DNA of 34,652 nt. It comes from Coriobacteriia bacterium (GTDB lineage Bacteria; Actinomycetota; Coriobacteriia; Anaerosomatales; JAAXUF01). The notes beneath the pieces are model-generated. The model had not been told where the DNA came from and did not search any database. It saw nothing but the letters and a program-made list of their open reading frames with translations. Numbering within the stretch: the stretch's first letter is position 1; each line of letters opens with the position of its first letter. Positions 1-7,829 of this stretch are shown here, piece by piece. The stretch covers positions 1 to 34,652 of the forward strand of contig JAAXWY010000027.1 of assembly GCA_013334745.1 (NCBI GenBank). Direction: 5' to 3'. A program made the position numbers and the translations under genes.

Positions 1-760
1 AGGTGAAGCGCGAGCCGAGAAACGCGCCCGGTACCACACCTACGGCGAGTGCGGCGGCGATGCGCCAGTCGATGTTGCCGAGAAGCGCGTGCGTGATGGT
101 GCCCGGCACCGCGAGAATGGTGACCGCGACGAGCGAGGTCGCGATCGCGCGCTTGATGGGGAAGCCCACCCATCGCGTGAGCAGCGGGACGAGCACGAAG
201 CCGCCACCCAACCCCAAGAAGCCGGAGTAGAAGCCGGTGAGCAGGCCGATGACGGCGAGCCTAGCCACTGCGGGGCGATTCTGCGGCACTCCGTTCACTG
301 GCTTCGCACGTTCACTTCGTGCCGCTGAATCGCCGTCCACGGAGGTTGTGCTCGCCGGCGTCGGGTGCTCCTCGGCTTCGCTCGATTCCCTCATCGGGCG
401 AGCGACTTGGAGGATCATGTCGGCAGCGGTCCACAGGATGAGCGCGGCGGTCGCGAGCAGGACGACCGTGCCGCCGACGAGCTGCGTCGTCCAGGCGCCG
501 AGGACCGCAGTCGCGACCCCGGCGATGCCGCATGTGATGCCGGCGCGTACGTCGGCGACACCGTTACGCGCATAGTTGAGTGCGCCGGTGAGCGCGCTCG
601 GGAAGATCACCGGAAGTGGCGTGCCCACAGCGATGAGCGCCGGCGCGCCGAGAATCAACCGAATCGCCGGTGTCGTGACGATGCCGCCACCGATGCCGAA
701 TGCTCCGGACAGCACCCCAGACACCAACCCGATGCCGAAGGTGATTGCGAGCTCGCGCAT
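1..760 (-). CDS. TauE/SafE-family sulfite/anion exporter, C-terminus cut by window edge
   Basis: This is an integral membrane permease of the TauE/SafE type, a family that moves sulfite, sulfoacetate or other organosulfur anions across the cytoplasmic membrane. The frame opens with ATG at 760 (MRELAITFGIGLVSG) behind an AGGGAGG ribosome site and stays open for 253 codons to base 2, so the stop lies outside the window. Two halves each begin with a glycine-rich helix typical of the family: SGAFGIGGGIVTTP near residue 20 and SGFLGLGGGFVLVPLL near residue 180. A hydrophilic acidic linker (about residues 120-160) separates them. Family members are about 250-280 residues, so only a short tail is missing. 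It lies 24 bp downstream of the glycosyltransferase gene and may be co-transcribed. The substrate cannot be read from the sequence. Confidence 0.85.
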   Translation of the reverse strand, partial: MRELAITFGIGLVSGVLSGAFGIGGGIVTTPAIRLILGAPALIAVGTPLPVIFPSALTGALNYARNGVADVRAGITCGIAGVATAVLGAWTTQLVGGTVVLLATAALILWTAADMILQVARPMRESSEAEEHPTPASTTSVDGDSAARSERAKPVNGVPQNRPAVARLAVIGLLTGFYSGFLGLGGGFVLVPLLTRWVGFPIKRAIATSLVAVTILAVPGTITHALLGNIDWRIAAALAVGVVPGAFLGSRFT

Positions 761-784
761 CAGGTGGCGCTACCTCCCTGGTAG

Positions 785-2044
785 CTAGGCCGGCGGCACG
801 ATCGGGAAGCGACCGGTGATCGCGGAACGGTCGACCACGCGCTCGCCCGAGAACAGCGACTTAAGCGCAATGTCGTCCCACAGACCTTCCATCAGAATCG
901 GCCAGCGACGCTGGAACTCGAAGTAGTGCTGGCAGTACTGACGCGCGTAGTCGCCGGCGTCCTTCATGGTATGCATGGCAACCTGACGGTACAGCGGCTT
1001 GTCGGCACCGGAGAGTGAACGCAAGGCAGCCGTGATCGTCGCTCGCCAGCCGACGCTCGAATCGATGAACGGACCCGGGTAGGGCATCATCGACTTCGGC
1101 GTCACCTGCCGCAGGTCGACCTGAGACTTCGCGAACTCGATCTTGCGATGCTCGTAGACGAAGCGGTACGCGTCTTGGCGGAACCGAATCGCTTCCGAGA
1201 CCATCTCGGGCGGCTCGTGGACGATGCGCCACTCGTCATCGAGATAGACGTCCGCGCCGTGCATGCGGGCGTTAATGATGTAGTCCATGTCCTCGCCGCG
1301 CAGCACCCACGGGTCGAAGGAGACGTTGGCGAACATGTCGCGGTGCAGCGCGAGGCACCCACCGAACGCGATGTTGGTGCGCTGGATGCGCGGGGGCTTG
1401 CTGACGACCGACAGCGCCTCGTTGAAGGCGTCGCGCTGGCGCCAGAACATGTCGCTCCAGTGCACCTCGTCGTTGCGCTGCCAACGGCCCTGCGAGTCGG
1501 TGTAGAAGCCGGACTTGGCAAGCAGCGGCGTGCCGTCGTCGAACTTCTGCCCGAGGCCGTACATGGCGGTGCGGAGGAAATCGGGAGTGGTGACGACCTC
1601 ATCGTCATCGATGAAGACGACCGACTCGTAGCCGAGAACCGCTGCGGCCATCAGACCGACGTTGCGGACCGCGCCGTAACCCTTGAGCGTGACGCCCTCG
1701 ATCATGTCGGCGAACTCGAGCTGCTCGAGCCGACGGTGCAGGCTGCCAAGCTCAGCTGGGCCGAACACAAACGCGTCGATGTCGGGGAAGTCGTCGACTA
1801 TCTCGCGGACCTTGTCCTCAGCGCGGTGCTCGATGGAGGTGTCGGTCGCTGCCACGACGATCACGACACGGCCGAGGCCTTCGACCTTCTGCAAGGAACG
1901 CAGGCAGTCGGGCAGGGTGCCGTCGCTGTCTATCGGGGTGGGGTGATCGTAGGCGGTGGCGAGATCGTCCACCGGAATCGACGTGCGTCCACGCTTGGGT
2001 GTGGGCTTCGTCCAGAACGTGGGGATGATGACGACTGGTTCCAC
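785..2044 (-). CDS. GT2-like glycosyltransferase (GT-A fold), soluble
   Basis: Predicted cytosolic glycosyltransferase of 419 residues. The GTG start at 2044 gives MEPVVIIPTFWT, the first beta strand of a GT-A fold. An AAGGGAG site lies 11 bases upstream. A nucleotide-sugar/metal-binding DDD motif is visible in VVFIDDDEVV (around residue 145), preceded by GYGAVRNVGLMAA, the usual arrangement in family 2 enzymes. A later RGEDMDYIINARMHGADVYLDDEW block resembles the ED-containing acceptor/catalytic-base region. No membrane segment is seen. An N-terminal insertion of about 30 residues (TKPTPKRGRTSIPVDDLATA) is unusual for plain GT2 proteins. Donor and acceptor are unknown. The neighbouring genes (a radical SAM enzyme upstream, an anion permease downstream) do not identify the pathway. 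Confidence 0.72.
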   Translation of the reverse strand: MEPVVIIPTFWTKPTPKRGRTSIPVDDLATAYDHPTPIDSDGTLPDCLRSLQKVEGLGRVVIVVAATDTSIEHRAEDKVREIVDDFPDIDAFVFGPAELGSLHRRLEQLEFADMIEGVTLKGYGAVRNVGLMAAAVLGYESVVFIDDDEVVTTPDFLRTAMYGLGQKFDDGTPLLAKSGFYTDSQGRWQRNDEVHWSDMFWRQRDAFNEALSVVSKPPRIQRTNIAFGGCLALHRDMFANVSFDPWVLRGEDMDYIINARMHGADVYLDDEWRIVHEPPEMVSEAIRFRQDAYRFVYEHRKIEFAKSQVDLRQVTPKSMMPYPGPFIDSSVGWRATITAALRSLSGADKPLYRQVAMHTMKDAGDYARQYCQHYFEFQRRWPILMEGLWDDIALKSLFSGERVVDRSAITGRFPIVPPA

Positions 2045-2078
2045 GGGTGCATATGCTCCCTTGCCGGGTACAGGACAG

Positions 2079-2096
2079 GGGCCCGTATCCGGGCCC
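2079..2096 (-). terminator. Perfect 7-bp hairpin between amrS-like gene and glycosyltransferase
   Basis: GGGCCCG-TATC-CGGGCCC (plus-strand reading) is a perfect 7-bp inverted repeat with a 4-base loop, 15 bases downstream of the amrS-like stop codon. It has no T-rich tail on the minus strand, so it is either a weak or factor-dependent terminator or a processing/leader element ahead of the glycosyltransferase gene. Confidence 0.45.
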
Positions 2097-2110
2097 AGTA
2101 CATGATACCG

Positions 2111-3178
2111 CTATGCGTCCGGAAGGTCGCGCGCGCCATCATCTGAGGTGGCGCCGCAGCCCTGGAGTCGGATGCCGAGATCGCCGCCGCACGTCGCGCA
2201 ACGTCCGTCTCGGGAGAGCCCTTGGCACACCGCCGAGAACCCCGCCCGCCGCACGGCGAGCGTTCCACAGGTGGGGCACACCGTGTCCTCGGAGCCCGGC
2301 TCGTCCACATTGCCGAGAAAGACGAACGCGAGCCCCTCGTCGCGGCCGATCGCCGCTGCGCGCTTGAGCGTGGCGAGGGGCGTGGGCACCTCGCCGGCGA
2401 AGTCGAGGTACGGGATGAACCTCGTGACGTGCCAGGGCGTCTGCGGCCCGAGTTCGGACGCTATCCAGCGTGCGATGTCGCGCAGCTCGTCATCGGAGTC
2501 ATTGACGCCGGGTACGACGTTGGTGACGCACTCGACGTGCATACCGTGAACGTGTCTGGCCCGCACCGCCTGCACGCGGATGACGTCGGCGTGCCCAACG
2601 TGGCACAACGCCCGTACCGCCTTCTCCGAGAACCCCTTGATGTCGACGCGCCACACGTCGATGACCTCCGCGAACGCATCGAGTCCCGCGGCGGTGACGT
2701 AGCCGTTCGTGACCATCACGTTGAACAGACCGTTCGACCGCGCGAGCCGTCCGGTGTCGAGCACGTACTCGAGCCAGATGACAGGCTCGTTGTAGGTGTA
2801 GGCGATGCCGGGGCAGCCCTCCCGCAGTGCAGTGGCGATGACGGACTCGGGCTCGATGGTGCGCAATGGCACGCTCCCGTCGTCACCCTTGGGACGCGAT
2901 ATCTGCCAGTTCTGGCAATGCCCGCAGCGCATCGAGCACCCGACGCTACCCAGCGAGAGCACCTCGCTGCCGGGGCAGTAGTGAAACACCGGCTTCTTCT
3001 CGATCGGGTCGATCGCCACGGAGCTGACCAGCCCGTAGGTGTACGCGATGAGGCGTCCATGCTCAACACCACGCGCTCCGCACCACCCGCGGTCACCCTC
3101 GGCGATACTGCACTCGTGCGGGCACAGCTCGCACCGCACACGGTCGCCCTCGGTACTCCACAGCAGCGCTTCGTGCAT
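2111..3178 (-). CDS. amrS: AmmeMemoRadiSam-system radical SAM enzyme (AmrS-like)
   Basis: Radical SAM enzyme of 355 residues, of the AmrS/PflA-related type found in the AmmeMemoRadiSam group. The [4Fe-4S]/SAM motif is C81-x3-C85-x2-C88 within GCSMRCGHCQNWQIS. An N-terminal Cys set (C16, C19, C23, C33, in CELCPHECSIAEG) and the phrase PIEKKPVFHYCPGSEVLSLG are typical of this subfamily. The C-terminal 70 residues add two CxxC pairs (CPTCG and CATCGGD), which look like a small zinc ribbon. The start is ATG 3178, with a G-rich site four bases upstream. It lies 9 bp after the hydrogenase-like diguanylate cyclase, so it is likely co-transcribed. The substrate of AmrS proteins is not settled to my knowledge. 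No AMMECR1 (AmrA) or MEMO (AmrB) gene is present in this window. Confidence 0.85.
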   Translation of the reverse strand: MHEALLWSTEGDRVRCELCPHECSIAEGDRGWCGARGVEHGRLIAYTYGLVSSVAIDPIEKKPVFHYCPGSEVLSLGSVGCSMRCGHCQNWQISRPKGDDGSVPLRTIEPESVIATALREGCPGIAYTYNEPVIWLEYVLDTGRLARSNGLFNVMVTNGYVTAAGLDAFAEVIDVWRVDIKGFSEKAVRALCHVGHADVIRVQAVRARHVHGMHVECVTNVVPGVNDSDDELRDIARWIASELGPQTPWHVTRFIPYLDFAGEVPTPLATLKRAAAIGRDEGLAFVFLGNVDEPGSEDTVCPTCGTLAVRRAGFSAVCQGLSRDGRCATCGGDLGIRLQGCGATSDDGARDLPDA

Positions 3179-3187
3179 GAGACCCCC

Positions 3188-5002
3188 CTACCCTGCAGCG
3201 AGCTCCACGCGGTTGCGCCCGCGTCGCTTCGCGCGGTACAGCGCCGAGTCAGCCGCCTCGAGCAGTGCGGTCATCGTCGCATTCGCCTCGCCCTGGCTCG
3301 CGAGTCCGACCGAGCACGTCACCGCAAGAATGCGACCGTCGCCGAGTTCGACTCGGGATTGGCCGACCGCCACGCGCACCTTCTCCGCCGCAAGCCACGC
3401 CTCGGTCTTGCTGGTGTCAGGCAGGATGATCGCAAACTCGTCGCCGCCGTAGCGCGTCGCGATGTCACTGCCGCGCAGAACCTCACCGAGCAGTTCGCCG
3501 ACCCGAACGAGCATCGCGTCGCCTGCGGTATGGCCCTTCGTGTCGTTGATCTGCTTGAAGCCGTCGAGGTCGATCATGAGCAGCGAGAGCGCCGTACCGT
3601 ACCGAGCCGCCCGCGAGACCTCCTCGGCGAGTCGCGCGTCGAATGCGCGCCGATTGCCCAGGCCGGTCAGCGGGTCGAGCAATGCGACTTCCGTGAGCTC
3701 GGCGTGGGCGCGCTGCAGGCGCTTGCGCTGCAGCGGGTAGCAGCGGTCCCACGTGACGTCGCCGAGACAGATCGCCGCGGCAAGCTCCACGCAGGTGTCG
3801 AATCCACACGCACCGCAGTCAAGCGCGTCGGCCCTCGTCGCGAACTCCCCGAGCGCGAGCGTCTCGTCGATCTCGGCCGCCGACGGAGTGCGGGTGTGTA
3901 CCGGTCGCGCGAGAAACGAGCGGCGCAGCTCGACCGGAGGCAGCGCCGAGAGGAACGTCCGGTTATCGACGATGGGTGGTGGCTGGCGCTCGCGCTCAGC
4001 CGCGATGATGTTGCGCTTCGCGAATACCGAGATACCCGGCGCCACCGTGGGACCATCGACGCATCCCTCGCAGTTGAGCAGATCGACCACGTGCGGCGCG
4101 ATTTCGCCGAGCTCGATCGCCCGCAGGACCCGATCGATGTCGGCAAGCCCTCGCGCCGTCACCATCCCTGAGTCAGTGGGGTCGCTGTCGACAAGCGTCG
4201 TTCGCGGGAAGCCGTCGATCAGTGAGAGCTGCTTGACCGGCTGTGGCCGGCGGATGTAGCGGGCGGGCCCCTCGGGGCTGACGCTCAACGGGGCCTCCGC
4301 GAGCAGAACCGCGAGCTCATCGAAACCGATGGCGACGTCGACGGTGCCGCCGAACTCCTCGGCGTGCACTTCGTCCTTGCGCGCCCAACACGGCGAGACG
4401 TAGACGATCGCAACGTCAGGCGAGACCTCGCGAACGAGGCGTGCCTGCGCGATGTAGGGCGGAATCACCGGAACGAGCGAGCGGATGAACTGGGGATAGA
4501 AGCGCTCGATCCACGACACGACGACCGGGCAACTCGAGCGCAGCCTGGGCGGGCCGCCGAACTGCTCGGAGTGCACGCGCTCGTACGCTTCGGCAACGAG
4601 CTCCTCACCCAGAGTCGTCGTTTCGACGGCGGCGAATCCCACGTCCTCGAGGCGGCGCTCGATCTCGAGATGGGTGAGCGGATAGAGCGCAGCGACGTAT
4701 TCGCTGGCCAGGATGGCAACCACGCCCCGGGGGCTTGCCAGGAGTTTGCGGACGATGGGCAGGTCGTTTCGGACGGAGAAGCTCGGGTTGCGGCACTCCG
4801 CCACGCAGGCCCCGCATGCAACGCAACGCTCAGGGACGATTTCGTGCAGGCCATGGACACTACGGATCGCTCGCGAGGGGCAGTGACGGATGCAGTTGTT
4901 GCAGTCTGAACAGGAGTCGGTGTTGCTGATGGTGATGAGGTCGAAGGCCGGACGCGTAGCGCCGACCGATCTGGCTTCGATCCCCTCCCGTATCCCGTCC
5001 AA
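3188..5002 (-). CDS. Ferredoxin/[FeFe]-hydrogenase-like sensor fused to GGDEF diguanylate cyclase
   Basis: A soluble 604-residue fusion. Residues 31-70 hold two [4Fe-4S] ferredoxin motifs (C31/34/37/41 and C60/63/66/70). Residues about 80-340 resemble the Fe-only hydrogenase large-subunit C-terminal domain, with degenerate H-cluster motifs SSCP (C158), SPCWARKDE (C205) and NCEGCVDGP (C311, C314). Residues 394-425 form a further Fe-S module (C396, C399, C404, C421). The GGDEF domain covers about 435-600, with an intact GGDEF active site (519-523) and an RxxD product-inhibition site (RGSD, 510-513) at the canonical spacing. The start is TTG 5002, behind AAGGGG at six bases and 3 bp from the queT-like stop. 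By inference it makes c-di-GMP in response to redox state or H2. The degenerate third motif argues against real hydrogenase turnover and for a sensory role. Confidence 0.88.
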   Translation of the reverse strand: MDGIREGIEARSVGATRPAFDLITISNTDSCSDCNNCIRHCPSRAIRSVHGLHEIVPERCVACGACVAECRNPSFSVRNDLPIVRKLLASPRGVVAILASEYVAALYPLTHLEIERRLEDVGFAAVETTTLGEELVAEAYERVHSEQFGGPPRLRSSCPVVVSWIERFYPQFIRSLVPVIPPYIAQARLVREVSPDVAIVYVSPCWARKDEVHAEEFGGTVDVAIGFDELAVLLAEAPLSVSPEGPARYIRRPQPVKQLSLIDGFPRTTLVDSDPTDSGMVTARGLADIDRVLRAIELGEIAPHVVDLLNCEGCVDGPTVAPGISVFAKRNIIAAERERQPPPIVDNRTFLSALPPVELRRSFLARPVHTRTPSAAEIDETLALGEFATRADALDCGACGFDTCVELAAAICLGDVTWDRCYPLQRKRLQRAHAELTEVALLDPLTGLGNRRAFDARLAEEVSRAARYGTALSLLMIDLDGFKQINDTKGHTAGDAMLVRVGELLGEVLRGSDIATRYGGDEFAIILPDTSKTEAWLAAEKVRVAVGQSRVELGDGRILAVTCSVGLASQGEANATMTALLEAADSALYRAKRRGRNRVELAAG

Positions 5003-5005
5003 CCC

Positions 5006-5569
5006 CTACCCCTTCGGGCCGATGAATCCCGTGATCCCGATACGCTCGAGCGCCGCAAGCAGTGGCCAGCCGACGGCATAGACCACCACGGCCTCCCCAA
5101 CACCAACGGCCGCGACTCCGAACAAGTACATTCCCAGCCACGTGCCTTCCAAGTTTACGCCGAAGAACGGCACGGTGTAGAAACCGAGTCCGGCGAGCAT
5201 GATGGGCAGATATACCGGAACGATGAGTGCGTTCATTATCACGGGACCGGCGAGTGCGATCGCACGCCGTCTTGCGAACCGGCGCATCCACACAGCGCCG
5301 AGGAGCGTGGCCAGTGAACCGAAGACCACGTCGAGGCCGGCGAGCGGCCACAGCGCTGCGGGATTGAGCGCGTTGGCGATCACAGAGCCCAGGGCGAGGC
5401 CGGGCACGCCCGCGGGGGTCAGCATCGCGATGACGGTGAACGCCTCGCTCACGCGGAACTGAACCGGGCCCCACGCAAGCCCCTGCAAGAGCTGCATCGT
5501 GAGAAGGGTGAGCGTGCAGTACACAGCGGCGATGACGCCGGCTTGAGCGATGTAGCGCGTGCGCGACAT
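5006..5569 (-). CDS. queT: QueT-family ECF transporter S component
   Basis: Membrane protein of 187 residues with about six hydrophobic segments. It matches the QueT-type substrate-binding (S) component of energy-coupling-factor transporters, thought to import queuosine precursors. Supporting features are the N-terminal TRYIAQAGVIAAVYCTLTLL helix, the FRVSEAFTVIAMLTP segment, the conserved NALNP turn and the Gly-rich WPLAGLDVVFGSLATLLGA helix, all characteristic of this family. The start is ATG 5569 with GGAAGG five bases upstream. The ECF ATPases and the T component are not encoded nearby, so it would use a shared energising module. I looked for a preQ1 riboswitch in the 64-bp leader and found none. 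The specific substrate is inferred from family resemblance only. Confidence 0.75.
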   Translation of the reverse strand: MSRTRYIAQAGVIAAVYCTLTLLTMQLLQGLAWGPVQFRVSEAFTVIAMLTPAGVPGLALGSVIANALNPAALWPLAGLDVVFGSLATLLGAVWMRRFARRRAIALAGPVIMNALIVPVYLPIMLAGLGFYTVPFFGVNLEGTWLGMYLFGVAAVGVGEAVVVYAVGWPLLAALERIGITGFIGPKG

Positions 5570-5633
5570 ACGGGCCTTCCGAACGCGAGTGAAGTCGCGC
5601 GGATTCTACCACGCAGAGTGCGCTGCGAGACCT

Positions 5634-7730
5634 CTACGCCAGCAGCTCCGGGCGCGGATGTGGCCGCTTGGATGCAGTGGACAGCAACCCGGTCGCACCC
5701 GCGAGCTCCATGCGCTCGAGCCCGCCGAGGAACGCCGCGACGATGCGCGGATCGAAGTGCGAACCTGCCGCTTTCTGCAGCTCCTTGCGCGCCGCCGAGA
5801 ACGACTTGCCCGCCCCGTACGCCTTCTTCGTGCTCATGGCATCGAAGGCGTCGGCCACGGAGAGGATGCGCGCGAGCAGCGGGATCGACTCGCCGGCAAG
5901 CCCCGTGGGATACCCCTCGCCGTCCCAGCGCTCGTGGTGGTGAAGGATGATCGGAGTGATGTTCTTGAGGAACTCGATCTGATCGACGATGGAGGCGCCG
6001 AACTCGGCGTGGGCCCGCACGCGCATCAGTTCATCGCCGGACAGCTGCGATGGCTTGAGCAGGATCTCGTACGGCACGCCGGTCTTGCCGATGTCGTGCA
6101 ACAGACCCGCGAATCGAAGCTGCTCGATATCCTCGAACGACAGACCAAGCTCCTCGCCAATGAGCATCGCGTAGTCCATGACACGCGTCGAATGACCGCG
6201 CGGCATATGCTCGCTGGCGTCGAGCGTCGCTGAGAGCGCGGCGATCGTCTTGGCGTAGTCGTCCCTGATCCGGCTGAAGAGCGCCGCGCGTCCAAGGGCC
6301 GCGCCGGTGTGGGCGGCAAGCCCCTCAAGCAATGCGTGGTCCTGGGCGTTGTAGTGGCCACCGTCGGCGCGAGCCACGAACACGTAGCCGATGTCGATGG
6401 TGCCGCTTCTGAGCTCGACGGCGAGTGTCGCCCAGTCGTCACGCACCTGGCCCTCGTCGGTCACAGCGCCCCTGTGTGTGGTGAGCGAGTACTGTGCGAA
6501 CGGGTCGGCCGCGACGTCTCGACCGGCGACGATACCGAGCACCGACTCGAGCTCCTCCGACCGCACCTCGCCCGACACCGTGACCCGCGCCTCATCGCGC
6601 CCGTAGCCGGTCAGCACGAGGCCGGCGATCTCGAACGTGAACGCCTTGTCGATGACACTTGCGATCATGCGCGAGACACCATCGATCTCGGTCTGCGAGC
6701 CAAGCGCGTTGGCGAGCTCGTTGAGCTGCGCGTATCCGATAAGCGACCGCTCGACGGCGAACCGCTCGTCATCGCGCTGCAGTGCGATCGCGATGAAGCG
6801 GCCGAACCGGTCGAGCCGAGCCAGGCGCTCCTCGGAGATGGGTAGCTTGTCGCCGGCAACGCGGACCTCGAGCGCGCCGAGCGTACGCCCGCGCAGCGTC
6901 AGGGGCATCGCCAATGTTGCAGTGCCTTTCGCGCCGCCGGGGGTCAGCACGGGACGGCCCGTCTCACATGCACGCGCTGCTGCGGTCTTCGCCGACGGGA
7001 TGAATCCACCGACGGTCCCGCGCCAGCCGCTGGTGCAGGCGACGATCTCGAGTCGACCACCCGCCGGGCGCAGCACCGCACCCGCTTCGCCGCCGATGAG
7101 TGCGACGGCCTCCTCGGCCATCGCGCTGACCATACTCGCATCGAGGTTGTCATTCGCGACGACCTGCTGGCTCGCGGTCACGAGCACACGCATCTCATCG
7201 ACGCGATCCTTGGATTGGATCTGCTCGGACGATGTCGCCACGAGCGTGGTTGCTGTCGCAACCGCCATCTGCAAGCATCCGTCGGCGTTGCGCCGCGGGA
7301 GGATGGTAACGGCCTTCATCGCGATGCGAGCTCCATCAGCGCTGCCGGTCCTCGCAAGCTGCATCTCGTAGAGCCGCCGGCGCTCACGCGTCGACGTGAC
7401 GAATCCGCCGAGAACCAGGTGGGCGACGGTCTTGTCTCCGAGCTTCACGGGTGAGATCAGCGTGGGGAGGCCTGCTCGGCACATCACGCGCGTGATTCTG
7501 TCACCGGGCGACACGCGGTCGTCGAAACAGTATTCGGGGCAGGGCGTGCCGGCATCGCTCATGGCGAGACTGCAGAAGCCACACGCCGAACCCGCGACGA
7601 GAGAGTCCCGAGCCGCGAAGTCCATGACGTGGACTGTGGTGCCGCTGGCCTCGAACAAGGCGTCTGCGGCCGTACGCCATTCAGCGCTCGTGAACGCTTT
7701 GGCAGCAATGGTTCGATGTCGTGCCGACAA
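5634..7730 (-). CDS. PocR-GAF-GAF-HD-GYP cyclic-di-GMP phosphodiesterase
   Basis: Soluble signalling protein of 698 residues. Residues about 10-175 form a PocR-type ligand-binding domain with several cysteines (C50, C53, C64, C68, C84, C152) and the hallmark CRAGLPTLISPVKLGDKTVAHLVLGGF stretch at 84-110. Two GAF-like domains follow (about 190-320 and 335-485). The HD-GYP domain spans 512-680 with metal ligands HDIGK (H545, D546), HHHERWDGEGYP (597-608) and an SVADAFDAM block. All catalytic signatures are intact, so it should hydrolyse c-di-GMP. The start is a TTG at 7730 with GGGAGG four bases upstream. No better ATG or GTG precedes the PocR domain. It is separated from the upstream kinase gene by a 99-bp gap with its own hairpin, so it may have its own promoter. 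Confidence 0.88.
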   Translation of the reverse strand: MSARHRTIAAKAFTSAEWRTAADALFEASGTTVHVMDFAARDSLVAGSACGFCSLAMSDAGTPCPEYCFDDRVSPGDRITRVMCRAGLPTLISPVKLGDKTVAHLVLGGFVTSTRERRRLYEMQLARTGSADGARIAMKAVTILPRRNADGCLQMAVATATTLVATSSEQIQSKDRVDEMRVLVTASQQVVANDNLDASMVSAMAEEAVALIGGEAGAVLRPAGGRLEIVACTSGWRGTVGGFIPSAKTAAARACETGRPVLTPGGAKGTATLAMPLTLRGRTLGALEVRVAGDKLPISEERLARLDRFGRFIAIALQRDDERFAVERSLIGYAQLNELANALGSQTEIDGVSRMIASVIDKAFTFEIAGLVLTGYGRDEARVTVSGEVRSEELESVLGIVAGRDVAADPFAQYSLTTHRGAVTDEGQVRDDWATLAVELRSGTIDIGYVFVARADGGHYNAQDHALLEGLAAHTGAALGRAALFSRIRDDYAKTIAALSATLDASEHMPRGHSTRVMDYAMLIGEELGLSFEDIEQLRFAGLLHDIGKTGVPYEILLKPSQLSGDELMRVRAHAEFGASIVDQIEFLKNITPIILHHHERWDGEGYPTGLAGESIPLLARILSVADAFDAMSTKKAYGAGKSFSAARKELQKAAGSHFDPRIVAAFLGGLERMELAGATGLLSTASKRPHPRPELLA

Positions 7731-7805
7731 GAAGCCTCCCCTCTTCGGTCATGGGGCACCAATGAGGGTATCGGCGTTTACCGGATATCACTTGAACACA
7801 GGCTT

Positions 7806-7820
7806 GCGGCGTGCCCGCAG
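7806..7820 (-). terminator. Hairpin after histidine kinase gene
   Basis: TGCGG-GCACG-CCGCA (minus-strand reading) forms a perfect 5-bp stem shortly after the kinase stop codon at 7830. No U-tract follows, so it is a weak terminator candidate separating the two-component operon from the PocR-HD-GYP gene. Confidence 0.3.
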
Positions 7821-7829
7821 GTGGAGGGG

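Noticed and set aside
2222-4171. 649-codon open frame on the plus strand
   Set aside because: It lies antisense to amrS and the hydrogenase-like GGDEF gene, both of which carry clear motifs. High GC leaves antisense frames open, and the translation is Arg/Ala/His-rich without domains.
5570-5633. Possible preQ1 riboswitch ahead of queT
   Set aside because: The 64-bp leader has a small CGCAG/CTGCG stem but lacks the A-rich tail and pseudoknot pattern of preQ1 classes I know.
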